DNA of 64,000 bases from positions 496,001 to 560,000 of the forward strand of contig BGZK01000070.1 in NCBI GenBank assembly GCA_005406025.1. The letters run 5' to 3'. Both the position numbers and the translations under genes were made by a program. Source of the stretch: Eumeta japonica. Taxonomy: Eukaryota > Arthropoda > Insecta > Lepidoptera > Psychidae. The notes under the pieces are model-generated. The model searched no databases. It saw nothing but the letters and a program-made list of their open reading frames with translations, and was not told the DNA's origin. Position 1 is the first letter of the stretch. Every line of letters starts with the position of its first letter. Of the stretch, positions 34,785 through 47,279 are shown piece after piece.

Positions 34785-36890
34785 CATTAGTCGGTTTGCT
34801 TATGTTTGAGTTCCACTATTTGCCCATGCGTTTTAGGCTTGAAAATGCTTCGCTCCAATGCTCTCTATAATTACACGTATATGTCAAACAATGTTATTTT
34901 TGTTTAGTCTGTGCAATGGTATTGTAATAGTTCAGCTGCTGTTTTAAGCCTATTCCAGAGTGATTTTGAGGTGTATAGTCGTAGACGGTCCGAATTTGTT
35001 ATAAATATAAAATCCGGAATAGTTTCATACACCATATCCTTCTATACTATATTTTATAATACGATATAGAAGTTAAATTTCACATTTGGAAGGAAGGCAA
35101 CAAGGTTTCTTTTATTTTACGACTCCCAATTATCCTCGCCTGTCGTAAAACATGCTTTTATGAGTGACGTTTACACAATTGTGTGTGTTCTAAAACGGAT
35201 TTATAGAAAATCTTGCGGGATCCTATTGCACGGAACTTCATCAGCGGTTTGACATAGGTACTGCAGTTGCAGTGTACTATGCGATAGGAGTACTTGCGCT
35301 ATGAATTTAGCCATACATCTTTTAACAAAATTCACACGTAAGGCATTTGTATGTACGTCGCATCAGCTTCGCTATATCGTGATGTATACAGATTATTATA
35401 TTTTTTATTTTATCAATTGTATTTGAATATATTGTGATCAGTTATTTATATTTTAAATTTTAGAAGACATCTATTTCGAAAACAGCCTTAGAAATTCTCA
35501 ATCGAGCACATTGCCTTACCGCAGTATTTCATTTTTATAAAACATTTTTATCTAGAGCTTTGAGAGCTTTTTTAATATTCAAATATTCAATCACATATCA
35601 TACACCAATAGGAATATAACTTCTATGGCGTAAATCGCATATTGTATGCAGAACAGGTTGACTTTTGAAGGAAAGTTAATTTAATTTGTCTGCAGCACAT
35701 CTATTGTCAGTTTAAACAATTAACAAATATGTACTCGCTAGTGACTGCAGAAAACTAGTTGTACGAAATTTCTCGCAGAGTCTGTACCGTGTTTACCGCA
35801 ATGAATTATATGTCCTGATACAAATAATTTACTACACGAATGTAGTTATATAAACACATCAATAGGTGATAATTAGCCGCTATATTCAGACAGACATGGA
35901 TTCTCGTTCGGCAAAGTTCTGTGACTAGATATCGAAGTTTTCTTAATAATGACGAAATACATTAGCCATTTCTTAATAAAACATTAACCACCATAATTAA
36001 GTGTCGAAAAAAATGCAATAATTTACAAATCGAGGGTGCGAATTTATTCAGATTAACAGAAGTGGAAAATACAAAATTAAAATAAATCGCCACACGAGCA
36101 TCGACGAAAACAATCCGGACTGATTACAATTATGAGTCCCCGATGTGAAATTGTTGGATGCGTTGAAAAATTGGATAATACAACTTTTTAGTCCACCTGA
36201 TTTCTCCAGAGTCTGGATTTTTATTAAGTTTATTCCCCATTTTGCGCGACGATGAACGCGCGCCGATGATATTTATTTAAGTTGGCGTGATATCTCAAAG
36301 GAGTGAATAATTATTCTCACGGTATTATGATAGGGAATTGCTTTTATTTCTCGGGGAATATTAAGTTCTCGACTTTGGATCTCGGTAAATTTCGTCTCTA
36401 CGGCATTGAGTTTAGGAAGACAAATAGAACTGTAACTATGTCCGGATATCGCAGTGAAAACTACACGTTCTTCCTCCACGCAAAAGAAGCGATTGGCTTT
36501 TTCGTGAGTTTTTACATATTTTTTTTAATAAACAGCAGTATAATAACAATTACAAGCTCCTCGTTATTCATGTTTACATAATATTTTTGAACTCTGTCTA
36601 GGTGCACTCGTTAGTGGCTGCCGAACTGAGACTTTATAGCGGCGTTTTTGACAGAAGTAGTTAAACTTTAAAACCGAATATATAAAATGAGTATGTAAAG
36701 CGATTGAAAAAAGTTTGGGTGGTATCAAAAAGGAATACGCACCTGAAGCCAATAAAGGCTAAACATTTTTTTGCAAACTTTTTTAGTTCAGCGTTATATC
36801 GTTATTAATATATTTTTAAATGCACTAATTTATCTTTGAGAAAATGATTAATAAAAGGGCAAAAAAAAATTAAAGTAATTGAAATGGAAC
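34785..36890. other. Non-coding DNA, conserved-looking at 35800-36500
   Basis: No gene is recognised. 36050-36500 is of balanced composition with open frames on both strands (36303-36581 plus, 36273-36479 minus) that share the same bases and show no motif, more typical of constrained non-coding DNA than of an exon. Confidence 0.3.
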
Positions 36891-36893
36891 GTC

Positions 36894-37205
36894 ATTGGTC
36901 AAATAATTTGACCAATAGCAGGAGCGGTGTGTGACGTCAAAGTTTATATCAACAAAGCGCTACATCGGTGTTGTGCAATTTATTGTAACTCTCGGTACAA
37001 GAAAAAACACTTAGCAGGTGTATTACTCGTTATATTTTTACACGTTGGTATAATGCAATACTTTTATATGTAATACAATATAATACTAATAAGTTAGTTT
37101 TTTGGGTTGTTCCATGATAATCGTAAAATACAAAATTGACTGTACAGTACTTCATCAATTTGTTTGTAGGTTAGTTGTCGTTGTCATAGACTTTGACGTC
37201 ACACC
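36894..37205. mobile_element. Possible MITE with TGACGTCA-bearing inverted ends
   Basis: GGTGTGTGACGTCAAAGT at 36926-36943 is mirrored by ACTTTGACGTCACACC at 37190-37205, giving inverted ends about 280 bp apart. Just outside on the left is a palindrome ATTGGTCAAAT-A-ATTTGACCAAT (36894-36916). No target duplication was found. The ends include a TGACGTCA/CRE-like site and a CCAAT box, so a promoter-like function is also possible. Confidence 0.5.
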
Positions 37206-37559
37206 AAGAAGCGGGGTACATGGCGAGCGTTTAAAATTCCTAAATTTTTTTGATATTTTCAAAATTTTTTCTTACCGTATTTTAGTTTATTCGTGTTCAA
37301 TATTTTTTTTTGGAAAATATAGCGATAGGAGTTATCGTAAAAAATCTAAAAAAAATAGTGAATACTGTCTGTTGTTATGGACGTTTTGAAAGTGAAAAAT
37401 TATGAAAGTCAACGAAATCTGTATATGGTGAAACGAAAAGGTATGTGGAGTGAATAACATTATCATTTTTAGTACAAATGCATGGATTTGTTACTAGCTA
37501 TATTTACTGTTTGCTTAGGACAATCACAGAATATAAGGAATGAGTAGTTTGAAAAATAA

Positions 37560-37745
37560 ACTAAAAGAACGTAAAATACCATACGAAATTGTATAAATGG
37601 AAGCTTAAAAATGTTTTAAAAAAATGGGATATAAATAGCAATGACAGAAAACTTTCAGATAATTTTCGGGTAAAGAAAAAACCTTTTTGGAATAAAGTGA
37701 AAAAGATTCAATTCAATTCAAACAAGGGCTAAAAATCTAAGATTT
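37560..37745 (+). mobile_element. LINE fragment upstream of the polymerase domain
   Basis: A plus-strand frame reads SNDRKLSDNFRVKKKPFWNK followed by VKKIQFNSNKG, resembling the linker between endonuclease and polymerase in the same LINE family as 40856-42170 (F-R-x-x-K-K-x-F-W-K-x-V). It lies 3.1 kb upstream of that copy in the same orientation, further than expected for one intact element, so it is either a separate scrap or one split by insertions. Confidence 0.4.
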
Positions 37746-37749
37746 TATA

Positions 37750-39650
37750 AGACGATAAATTCAATGAAAAAATCGTATGAAGTAGTAGCAGAAGCTTCGA
37801 AATAATATATCACGTATTAGAAAATACAAAGGTAATTTATTAAACCTTCTTAAGAGAAAAAAAAGCAACAGTGTATTATTAAGCAATGACACAGTTAGTT
37901 GATATACGCATACACACAAATAAAAGGTTATTACAAATACGACTCATAGAAAATTAAACGAACCATTAAATTTCGTGCTAGGAATCGAAACATACTTAAG
38001 AAGCCATAAAGACATGTGCAATCGTGCAAAGCAACGAAGAAATGAACACGTATGTATTGAAAGACGAACAGATGATGAACATAGATGAGTAAACATCAGT
38101 AGATGATCATTTTGCGTGAACAGTGTATCTGATAATCATTTTTTTTAGTAGTGGTCAAATATATTAAGCTAAAACGAAATTTAAATATTTAATTGTTGAA
38201 AATTTCAAATATTTACTTCAAAACATTAAAAGAATCTTGGCGTACGAATGATTAAAATTTTGATTGATCAATTATCAGAATCAGAAGTGTAATTTCGCTT
38301 GACCTAACCGTAATTTGTCTAACCTAGCGTAATTTATTAGATGTAAAATTTAAAGTTATGTTTATATACTTATTCAAAATAAAATCCTGGTGTCATAATA
38401 CTAGTAAAAGTGAACGTTTGATTACCATCAATTTATAGGTTGAAATAAAATTGTCAATGTAACACAATTATGCTATTTTTATTTTGGAACGAAATATCAA
38501 TTGGAATGGTTGTTAGTAAATACTAAATAATGCAGATGGTTAATAAATTTAAGTTGCGTATTTAAGGAGACATTTTAAGCCCGTTTGCACAAATGTTAGA
38601 CTAATACACATCTATTTTCCCACATTAACGTACGTTATTTATTTAGAGCAGACTTTGTACAGCTTTGCATAAATTTACTAAGTTACCCTAAATTACCCTA
38701 AAAAGGTTAACTAACGAAACACGAAAGTTATTGGATAAAACGAAACGTAACATTTTACAATGCTGTAATAATGGTAGTGTAGGCAAAATGTTCCAGAACA
38801 GTAATTAGACTTATGCTAAAATTTTACAAAACTAGTTACGTGTTTTACAAAGCACGCATTATACTCACGACGGCAGATATTCATTGTGTAATTATGTTTA
38901 CAAAACAGTTTCGTTTTTCCGTTCTCATCCTCGCGCTAGTACTTCTATATTACTTTTTTATGTCCGTGTTTCGCTAATGGGTACTAATACGCATTTGTAA
39001 TATAATTGTTATTCTCATAACAAATTTTAATGGTATATACTTTCAGGTTGGCTTTTTACGAAATTTGTAAAATATTAATTTATTATACTGAACGCTATCT
39101 CATTGCTAAATGTGAAAAACTATTGTTATGATTTACTTCTACTTGAAAAAGAAATCGTAAATGACATTTTGTTTTATTAAATAAAAAATTATTGTTATCA
39201 AATTTTTTATTACTCCAAACATTTATATATGTAATACATTTCTTTTACGTTATTTAATATCAATATTGTCAGGCAATCAGAAAAAATTTAAAGCAGTGAC
39301 AGAAAATTTATATGGCAATAAGCGAAGTTACATTGATTCATATGGTGACCTTTCGTATTTTATCTTGGATAAAAAACTCCGACCATGGTCCTTTTTGTCT
39401 CCCGTTAATTGACTCCGAGTAAGAAATCAACAGTAAGAGGCAACGTCCGGAATCCGTATGTCATCACTGGCAACTTGCACTCTTCGAAGGTTTTAGACAC
39501 TGAATTGTATTGGATTTTTGTAGGCATTGTCTAATTTTTCCAATTAAATTTTTTGTGTGACTTCTTTATCAAAATTGTATATATGTAATAAAACTGTTTG
39601 TTCTGAAGCAGGCCAAATCGCTTGTAGAACCGATAACTGCAGAGGAGGAA
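37750..39650. other. AT-rich non-coding DNA
   Basis: No gene seen. A less AT-rich part lies at 39340-39490. Confidence 0.4.
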
Positions 39651-39659
39651 ATATTAACT

Positions 39660-39770
39660 GGACGTTACAGCGTGAGATGATCTCTCGGTAGGTGGACTCA
39701 CGAATTGGTCAGGGTCAAGGACCAAAATTTACCGTGGCTCAGGATCCTTTGTCGTGGAAATCGAGCGACC
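39660..39770 (+). mobile_element. Weak RTE-like LINE C-terminal scrap
   Basis: One plus-strand frame contains KFTVAQDPLSWKSSD, echoing the W-x-x-V-A-Q-D-R-x-x-W-K-S-L end of many insect LINE polymerases, after a VDSRIGQGQG part in the position of W-T-D-D-I/L. The match is short and interrupted. Confidence 0.35.
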
Positions 39771-39774
39771 AAAA

Positions 39775-40540
39775 ATGCGAATGTGCGTATGAAAATTTAA
39801 ATTCTACAAATATGATTGTGTTTAAATGTAATCATGGTATTAGGATGAACGAAAACCGATAAGCGACGCAGAAGCAGATGTCTAGCATCATAAAGGATGA
39901 ATATTAATACAGTTCGGTTTCCGATTTACGTTTGTTTCGTAATTCTTACCGCAGGGCCTGTAGAGAATATTCGATGAAATTCCACCTAAGTAAATATCGA
40001 AATTCGCCGAACTGTTTTATGACTCAAAGGAATTTTTTGTACCTAAATATTGAAGGCATTAATGGTAGTTGCGCTGTCTGAGCACTCTCACATAACACGT
40101 TTTTCTTTATACCGTTGCCTCGACAACCTTTGTAGGATCATATTTTACGAGAATAAAATATTTTATCATCGTCTGTTTATAATTGAAAAGTCCGTCTGTT
40201 CGTTTGTTATTGGGGTATCAGCAAGAGAGATGGCGGCACAGCGGTTAAAGACGAACTTGTCGAAACAGAAGATACTGAATTTGGTTCTGAAAATGGGCGA
40301 AATAACCAATCAGTTTTTAATTTTAGCCAAATTAAACAACTCGCAACGTAGTAGTCATGGTGGCGAAATCGATCGTTTTTATTTCCTAATTCGTTATGGA
40401 TCAGAGTGGAGGGCTGAACTTCAATAGAAAATAAAAAAAAATTTGGGAAGCGAATATACACCAGAGGGATGGCCAAAAAGTCAGATATAATAATATCTTA
40501 TGATATATCAAATAATTCTTATAATGATATTATACTCCTT
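39775..40540. other. Non-coding DNA with an unassigned 125-codon frame
   Basis: The frame at 40050-40427 (plus) is among the longest here but shows no motif, has an AT-rich codon usage and an overlapping minus-strand frame. I do not consider it a gene. Confidence 0.35.
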
Positions 40541-40541
40541 T

Positions 40542-40855
40542 TTCTGAGGCAGTGTTTCCCGACCTTTTTTGGCCATGCCCCACTTTAACATTTCTAAAAT
40601 TATATGCCCCCCATACTAAATTTTTAACCTTTAAACGTCAAACGAAATTATACCTAATAATTATGTACATTTTACGGCATTATTTAAAGAATTTGCCTTT
40701 TTCGTTAAATTTGTCACCGATATCTAACATTGCATTTAAATAACCCAAAGCCAAAGAGTTAAAGTGTGTTGAGTCAATTTTTAATTGCCCCCCTTAACTA
40801 TCAAATTGCCCCCCTGTGAGGCGTGGGCCCCACGTTGAGAAACACTGTTCTAAGG
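40542..40855. mobile_element. hAT-type MITE with 8-bp target duplication
   Basis: The element (40550-40847, 298 bp) begins CAGTGTTTCCCGACC and its other end, reversed, begins CAGTGTTTCTCAACGTGG. Flanks are TTCTGAGG (40542-40549) and TTCTAAGG (40848-40855), an 8-bp duplication with one later change. CAG...CTG ends plus 8-bp duplication define the hAT superfamily. No coding part. It adjoins the 5' edge of the LINE at 40856. Confidence 0.85.
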
Positions 40856-42170
40856 CGTATAATACTACTAGTATTACTTCTTTTTTTGAAAGAGTTGCGA
40901 ATGAAATTGAAAACAAGATTTGGAACGAACAAGCGGGATTTCGAAAAGAATAGGGTGTACGAATCAAATTTTTTTCTCTGCAAAACATTGCAGAAAAGTT
41001 TTTGGACAGCGGCCGAAAGGTTTTCTGTATTTTTATAGATCTGAACAAAACTTGTGATGAGTGAAAAGTAATGATCTATGGAGAACCCTATCCCAGCATG
41101 ATGTGAGTAGCGGATTGACACAGGCACTGCAAACCCTGTACAGGGGCTCTGGTGCTTGCGTCAGAATAAATGGTGCATACACTAACTGGTTTGATATCCG
41201 CAGGGGGTATTACACAGGGATGTATAGCTTCACCGTGGCTTTTAAACCTATTCATGTATAGCTGTCGGTACGATTTGAAAGAGTATGAGCGTGAACTAAG
41301 GATGGATAAGCAAATACCTCTTGTACGCCGAAGATCAAGTAATCGTTGCGCTGTCAGCGCGCGGGTTGCAGGAGATGGTGAATAAAATGAATGATTCTGT
41401 TAAGAAAAGGGGCATGAAAGTTAATCTCTGTAAGATTAAGGTGATGGTGTTTGAAAGGGGTGAAATCACGACTGAATGCGATATAATTATAAAAGGTGAG
41501 AAATACAAACAAGTGAAAGAGATACTTGGGTAGTCCGTCTAAAAATGATGGTAAACATGACAGAGATATCCAAAGGAGAGTGAATGCAAGAAATAAAGTG
41601 AATGGGGTTTTAATCGCTATTATTTATAGTAAAATCGTCTTACAACAAGCGCGCTTGGCTATCCATAATGAGGTCCTAATCCTTGCGCTTATATATGGTA
41701 GTGAAAGCTGCGTACGGCAGAAATCAAATTAGGATCAATGTAGTGGACATGCAATCGCTGCGCAGTGTGTGTGAAGTGTCTCGGAAAGATAGATGTAGAA
41801 ACAGTGATGTCAGAGACCGGCGTGGTTTAAAGGAAGATGTAGTGACTAGAGTAAAAAGAGGTGTGTTGCGGTGGTTTGGCCATCTGAGAAGAAAAAATGA
41901 AAGTAGACTGCCAAAAAAAATCTATCGAGCGAATGTGTGTGATGGAAAGGACGGCAAGGGTCGTCCTAGAAAATACTATGCAGCCCATATTGGTGGCATA
42001 TTAAAAAGTAATCAATCTTAAGCGCCCGAAACCGACGAGCTTGCATGAAAAGACTGACGGACGTTAGTGAGCCAAAAGAGATATGCAAAGATCTTACCAT
42101 GTGGAAATTTATTTACATGCCTACACTTCTGGGAAATAGGCGTGAACTTATATTATTATCATGGGCGTAC
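40856..42170 (+). mobile_element. Endonuclease/reverse-transcriptase LINE, decayed, 5'-truncated
   Basis: In plus-strand order: FFERVANEIENKIWNEQAGF (40885-40945, polymerase motif 1-2 area), a frameshifted DLNKTCDE-like part (motif A), RTLSQHDVSSGLTQAL, GACVRINGAYTNWFDIRRG (about 41150-41210) and GITQGCIASPWLLNLFMYSC (motif B area), then YAEDQVIVALSARGLQEMVN (motif C; the family's paired Asp is changed to E-D), KMNDSVKKRGMKVNLCKIKV, SKNDGKHDRDIQRRVNARNK and ARLAIHNEVLILALIYGSES. The tail has VTRVKRGVLRWFGHLRRKNE and GKGRPRKYYAAHIGGILK, and a last frame reading CMKRLTDVSEPKEICKDLTM. Frameshifts and stops show it is dead. I recall this family as frequent in insects, especially moths, but cannot fix its clade. 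Confidence 0.8.
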
Positions 42171-42312
42171 CCGGCTTCTGGCCTAAGAGGGGGGCAAGTC
42201 AGATTTTCTTAGATCCGATCGTACGCGCTTCACTCATATTATATAGAACATACAATTTCTGAGGGGGGGGGGGGGCAGCCTTCCCCTGTCTCCTTCTGGG
42301 TACGCTCACGCT
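42160..42312. mobile_element. Small MITE-like repeat with GCGTACCC ends and a G-run
   Basis: GGGCGTACCCGGCTTCTG at 42163 is mirrored by a reversed end starting GAGCGTACCCAGAAGGAGAC at 42309. Inside there is a run of 13-14 G at 42262-42275. It is joined directly to the LINE 3' end. Elements with G/C-rich GCGTACCC ends are common in insects; target duplication is not clear. Confidence 0.55.
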
Positions 42313-42956
42313 TGTTATTTATGTTAAGGCCGATACGTACTACGTACTAGTGATTCTCCTGGGTTTCTGGTTTCTATGGACTGTGGTAACCTGTTATGTA
42401 TCACTTTTGGTGATCTCTAGTTGCCCGCATACTCGTTTGCCTCTTAAGAAGCCTACAAAAACAATTTTGTTATATCTCTATTTATATGTACGTGAAAGAA
42501 TTTTTCGACAGCCAGCTTGAGGTATCAAGTTGAATTAAAAATATAGAATGTCTAGGCTTATGGTCACAATTACATTTACAGCTGATAAATAAAATCAACT
42601 TTGTAATTAGCGCAATAAAAAAATAAAGCCATTCAAACCGTATTCAATTATAAAAACCCCACTCGTTGACTGATCATCAAAGTCCAGAGGCTGTTTTCGT
42701 AATGTATTCCGCAGCGAAGTTGTTTTGGCACAAATTAAAGGATGAATTTGAAAAGCAATATTATCATTTTCTGTGTGTAATTATAACTAGATATACATGT
42801 ATATGCGCTTAATGTCATACACGTGTACCAGTAAAATAACGGTTTGCGCATTTTTTGTTGGATGTTTACGGATTTAAAAGGAAGCAACAACAGCAATTTG
42901 ATACATGATTATGTACCAAATCTTTTCAATTTATTTTTAATAGTCTTTTCGTGGGG

Positions 42957-43090
42957 AAAACGAGCAAGCGAGCCACCAGAGAGTAGGTGCTCACGTCACT
43001 TAAGGACACTCGTAATCCCAGAGGAGTCATAGGTGAGTTCCCGCCTTTTTGGGGAATAATAGTACACCCGATGGGAGAATGGGCTGATGA
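42957..43090 (-). repeat. SINE-like repeat family A, copy 4 (fragment)
   Basis: In reverse: a CATTCTCCCATCGG part, then CTCCTCTGGGATTACGAG, GTGTCCTTAAGTGACGTGAG, CACCTACTCTCTGGTGGCTC and GCTTGCTCGTTTTCCCCACG. It matches the 3' half of the other copies. Confidence 0.6.
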
Positions 43091-43199
43091 AGTTGAAAGT
43101 GGAGTCATGAAGAGGGACAGCACTAATAAAAGTGATTGTACCTATTCTATACGGGAAACATGAAAAAAATGTAACCACGTAGTTTTTTCGTCTATAGTG

Positions 43200-43270
43200 C
43201 ATTTGTATGTAGTAACGGCTTCGGAACCCTACAGTGAGCATGGCCCGATATGCTCTTGGCCGGTTTTATT
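43200..43270 (-). repeat. Family C fragment
   Basis: Reversed, it reads GGCCAAGAGCATATCGGGCC, ATGCTCACTGTAGGGTTCCG, corresponding to 58672-58710. Only the end remains. Confidence 0.6.
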
Positions 43271-43274
43271 TTTT

Positions 43275-44265
43275 AGTAATCATCGTCGTACGCAAGCATG
43301 ACGTATAATAATGTGGTAACTGATAACCTAACCTCATCTCACCGACAACGGCATTCCATTTGGAGCGTGATCCGGCACGCATTTGGCCGACATTGATAGT
43401 CAATACATACTACCCACAAAACAAATATAGGAACATTACCACAAAATGTAAGCTTTAGTTGAAAACATACTCCAAAGGCCGGCGGTATCAACTGTAGCGG
43501 ATTCACGCAAAACGTCTGTCTCCCCACTATATTAATGTAAAATAAACCGAGATCGTTTTACACTCGATGTAGGCCGAAAGCCTCTAAGCGGTTTTAATTA
43601 AATCGCGAACACGCTCGTGCGCGCGCGACGACGGCCAACCCAATTTAGGTGTAGCCGAATTCAAAGTTTAAAGCCAATTTAATGGAAAGTAACGATAACA
43701 ACATAGGCGCATAACTTTGCGTTTAATAAAAATACAAAATTTATCCTACTATCAGGTGCGTGCAAATATATAATATAAACTTTTTATTCGATATCTTGCA
43801 TCTGAATCAATGTGTAATACCTATTCGATTTCACGTCGGAAAAACTTAAGAGAATAGAGAAAAACGATAATTAATTTCATATTTCAACCACAATAACATC
43901 AAAAAGAAGTAATATTTGTTTTTTTCTATATACAATCTAATCTCTGGCTTTGCTTTTTAGTAACATAGCCGATATTTTCTTTCGATTCCTACTTATTTTT
44001 CTACAGTTTTATTACAATCAGTTCAGTAGTTTCAGTGTTCAAGGATAGCAAACACACACTTTAACATTTACACTTTAACCATTATACGACTTGTGTGGTG
44101 TGCTAGATAATAATTTAATGTGAGACCATTTTATGTTCCGGGGTCTAGGGTCATAAAACTCATATTACATCAATTATCGTACATATGTTATAACACAATC
44201 ATTAACTCAATACAGAATAATACTAGTATTCACGAAAAAGGGACCACGGGACGCATAATCGATGT
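43275..44265. other. Non-coding DNA; conserved-looking patch at 43340-43690
   Basis: The patch is CpG-rich (GCTCGTGCGCGCGCGACGAC) with TTAATTAAAT homeodomain-type sites. No gene is recognised. The rest is AT-rich. Confidence 0.3.
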
Positions 44266-44475
44266 AACGGACGATTGGAAAAACTAGAGCTGTTTTGGGG
44301 TCGGAGTTGACAGCAGGATCGGTATTGGAACCGACAGCAGGAAATTGAACCTGCAATTTGAAAAAAAAAGCTAGGTATTAGTGTCAAAATTCAAAGAGAT
44401 ATCGCTTGATATAAAAAATGAAGAAGTTCATTTTATGTCCACGTGGGTGGCACAGCGGGCGAAATGTCATATGTC
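44265..44475 (+). repeat. Family B 3' end fragment
   Basis: A short GGAACC/GGATCGG-type module (44310-44350) is followed by AAATGAAGAAGTTCATTTTATG, here described by its parts AAATGAAG and TTCATTTTATG, and the terminus CACGTGGGTGGCACAGCGGG. It corresponds to 24400-24555. Confidence 0.55.
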
Positions 44476-44580
44476 AGGTACAAATTTGATATGCATGTGC
44501 TATGCATACTTAAAGATGTATTTTCAAGAGGCACCCAGAAATAGCATATAAAAAACAAAACACAATTTGTACAGCGTGGG

Positions 44581-44612
44581 ATTATGGGATTATCTTACGA
44601 TAATCCCATAAT
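44581..44612. repeat. Perfect inverted repeat, 14-bp arms
   Basis: ATTATGGGATTATC (44581-44594) pairs exactly with 44599-44612 around a 4-nt loop. Confidence 0.9.
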
Positions 44613-44614
44613 TT

Positions 44615-46575
44615 TCTTCAGAATTTTCATATTTATAAATTCACATGAAAGTTAGAGAGATATAAAAAGACTGAAAAAGGAAATGGTAAAAAAGGAATGG
44701 TATAAAAGGAATGATATACAGAACAAACGCCGAATTCACCATACAAAGGTTATGAGTACGTCTGCGTCTGCGCACTCGAGCTGACCAGGACTTGTGTAGT
44801 TTATTACAGGTAAGTGCTAGTACTTACCTGTACTATTTAAGTACTAATACTAACCATCGCCCAGCGACGCTCGGTTTCCCTAGGGCAACCAAGTTTCGCT
44901 AGGCGATTTCGCTACGGAAAATGATGACTTCCACGAGAAAAGTTTTTTTATGTTGATTTTCAATAATAAATATTTAAATCACGGTTACGTACGTATTTTA
45001 TCAACGCGCAGCGCCATTTCTAACTTAAATGTAGGGCCACTTGTTGTTAAGGACCAATAATATAACAAAAAATTGTCAATATATTATTGCGAAATGCTAT
45101 GAAATGGCGCTAAATAAAGGAACGCCAGAATTTGCTTTTATCTCGTTTTTTTTTTTCAGAGAAGATAGTTAAATATATAGACTTGAAACATATAAACCGT
45201 ATCAATCAAAATTGACATTAAAACCGTTAAAAAGAAAAATATGTATACAAGCATCGATCACTCAAACCAATAAGATAATTTCCCTTAACTCTTACACAAT
45301 GAGTTTTTTGCTATGACTATTTCGAACTTATATCGTACACCCCCCACACAAGCGCATATAGATCTCTCTCTCTCTCGCTCTCTCTCTTTATATATATATA
45401 AACATAAGTAAAACGTATACATAAGTAACATAAGTAAAACAAATTCGATCCCATTCGGTTTTTATTGGGTCGCGGTGAGAATGAATCTAGGAAAAAATGA
45501 TTCTATACAAAACATCACAAATCAGGAGATATCGCGCAGCTTTCTGTGGCTTATCATTTTTTTTGGCGCGAAAGCTATAATTTATGACCCCGGGTTTCCT
45601 TTGCCAGATAGGGGAATACGCCTCGGGGAGCGGTGCCGATGGCGCTCTTAAATATTATCACTGTCGTGGAACAACTTTAGCTTTTTGTAGGCCCGGGTAT
45701 GCGTCGAAAAATATTCCAAACGTTCTGTAGCATTATCTGTGTTTGATGAAAACTGCTTACGGCGTGATCTCTGATGAAGGTTAAAATTGAAAATGAGATA
45801 TGATTTGTCACACGAAAGTCAAGTTGTATATGGTTTCTTTGAAAATGAAAGAAGAATTATCAGTGGTCGTATAAATCACTAATATTGATGTCCTTGATTG
45901 TAAAGGTTCTTAGCGGTATTGTTTAAAAAGAAAATAGCAGTAATATACGTACAGGAATAATTAAGATAATTTATTATTTACTTTTCAACTGCAAATTATT
46001 AATGGAATGAGACACGTTTGAGACTTAAGAATACGGTGCTGGTAAACATTTAGCTTTGGCGAAAGAAGGAAAAAGAAAAAAAATAATTATTCAACACAAA
46101 GTGTTTGAATACTCTCTTTGAAGTTAATATAACATTATTTACCCGCCACCGGTTCGGAAATACAGTTGACGTATATAATTTTATTTTCCAATTCATTTCT
46201 TTCAACCGAGTTCGAAAACAAAAACCTACTGTTGTATTTTCGTCACCGTGTAATTTTAATTTTCTTTCTTTAGTAAATCGGGTTTTTTATACTATATTAT
46301 AGCTGTCGCTCTGACTGTTTAATTAAAAAAAAAATATTAGTTTTCATTTATGGCCGGATCGCCATTATCTTCGGCAAATATACACAATTGGGAACATATT
46401 TGTGTCTAAATCGATATAAATTAAATTTGTTTTGTAGTACGCGAATACTGCTAAATAGTATAGAATATTATGAGCATGATAAAATAAATAAGACCGGAAT
46501 ACCATTCTAATCATTGGTATTTTTTTTTCTTCCATAGAAAATATACTAAATATATTTTCTATAGTTTTATGTTAG
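44615..46575. other. Non-coding DNA with a CT microsatellite
   Basis: A CT run at 45363-45388 passes into a TA run. 45010-45110 has inverted AGCGCCATTTC/GAAATGGCGCT motifs about 90 bp apart, possibly a small element. 45550-45760 is GC-richer and unassigned. No gene is seen. Confidence 0.4.
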
Positions 46576-46579
46576 CAAT

Positions 46580-46830
46580 ATCTTTTAGCCACGGCTTCGC
46601 TGGGTCGAAACCAGAATACATTCCTTCAATTTTGATCCTCTAGCCCTTTTCAGAACCAAATCCCCATTTTCTATTCGATTCCGATCAAATTATCGCCAAT
46701 AAACACATACGGTTACACCGAAAACACGCGATTATTTTTATTATTTAAGTACTTCGCTCTCGCTGTTGTTCCTGATTCTGATTCTACTCGTAATCTTAAT
46801 CCCGGACAGATGTTAATCTTTATTTTTCCT
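46580..46830 (-). repeat. Family B end fragment
   Basis: The terminus TTTTAGCCACGGCTTCGCTG is followed by ATACATTCCTTCAATTTTGA and a GATTCCGATC / GATTCTGATTC-type module up to about 46805, the same order as at 59890. Most of the element is missing. Confidence 0.55.
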
Positions 46831-46929
46831 GGGGGCCTAACATAACGTTCTAGATAAGAGTCTCCTATAAAAATATCTATTTCATTCATTACGTTGAACG
46901 AGAGGGACTGTTCTACAGAGAGACGCTGG

Positions 46930-47190
46930 AAGTTCTGATGGCTCTCTCCCCCTTTTCATCACTCAGTTCCCCCCTCAATCACTCCATTCCCCCATCTGTC
47001 ACCCCACTCTTCCATTCATTATCCCACTTCTCCTTCCTCACCTCTCCCTCCTCTATCAGATATCTTCTCGCTACCCGAAAGGTCTGCAAGGCACTAGTCA
47101 CTCCTCTGGGGTTGCAAGTGTCCATGGGTGACGGTGGCTACTTACTTGGTGGCTCGCATGTTCGTTTGTATAATGATATATTTTTATTTA
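46930..47190 (+). repeat. SINE-like repeat family A, copy 5
   Basis: The C/T-rich middle is expanded (repeated CACTC...CCCCC units), followed by GAAAGGTCTGCAAGGCACTA, CTCCTCTGGGGTTGCAAGTG, TCCATGGGTGACGGTGGCTA and GGCTCGCATGTTCGTTTG. The 93-codon frame at 46938-47219 is translated from this repeat and is not a gene. Confidence 0.7.
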
Positions 47191-47279
47191 AAAACGGATT
47201 CTTTAAGGCGTCGTACTAAGCCCACAGGACATTTCTGTAATCAATAATCAATCGCAATAAAAAATAAGCAATTAATTTT

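Noticed and set aside
36303..36581. 92-codon plus-strand frame
   Set aside because: Same bases are open on the minus strand; no motif. More like conserved non-coding DNA.
40050..40427. 125-codon plus-strand frame
   Set aside because: No recognised motif, AT-driven codons, overlapping frame on the minus strand; probably chance.
42262..42275. G-run as a functional G-quadruplex
   Set aside because: It is a plain homopolymer inside a MITE-like repeat, where such runs are common; no promoter or gene context.
46938..47219. 93-codon Ser/Pro-rich frame
   Set aside because: Translated from the C/T-rich middle of a family A repeat.
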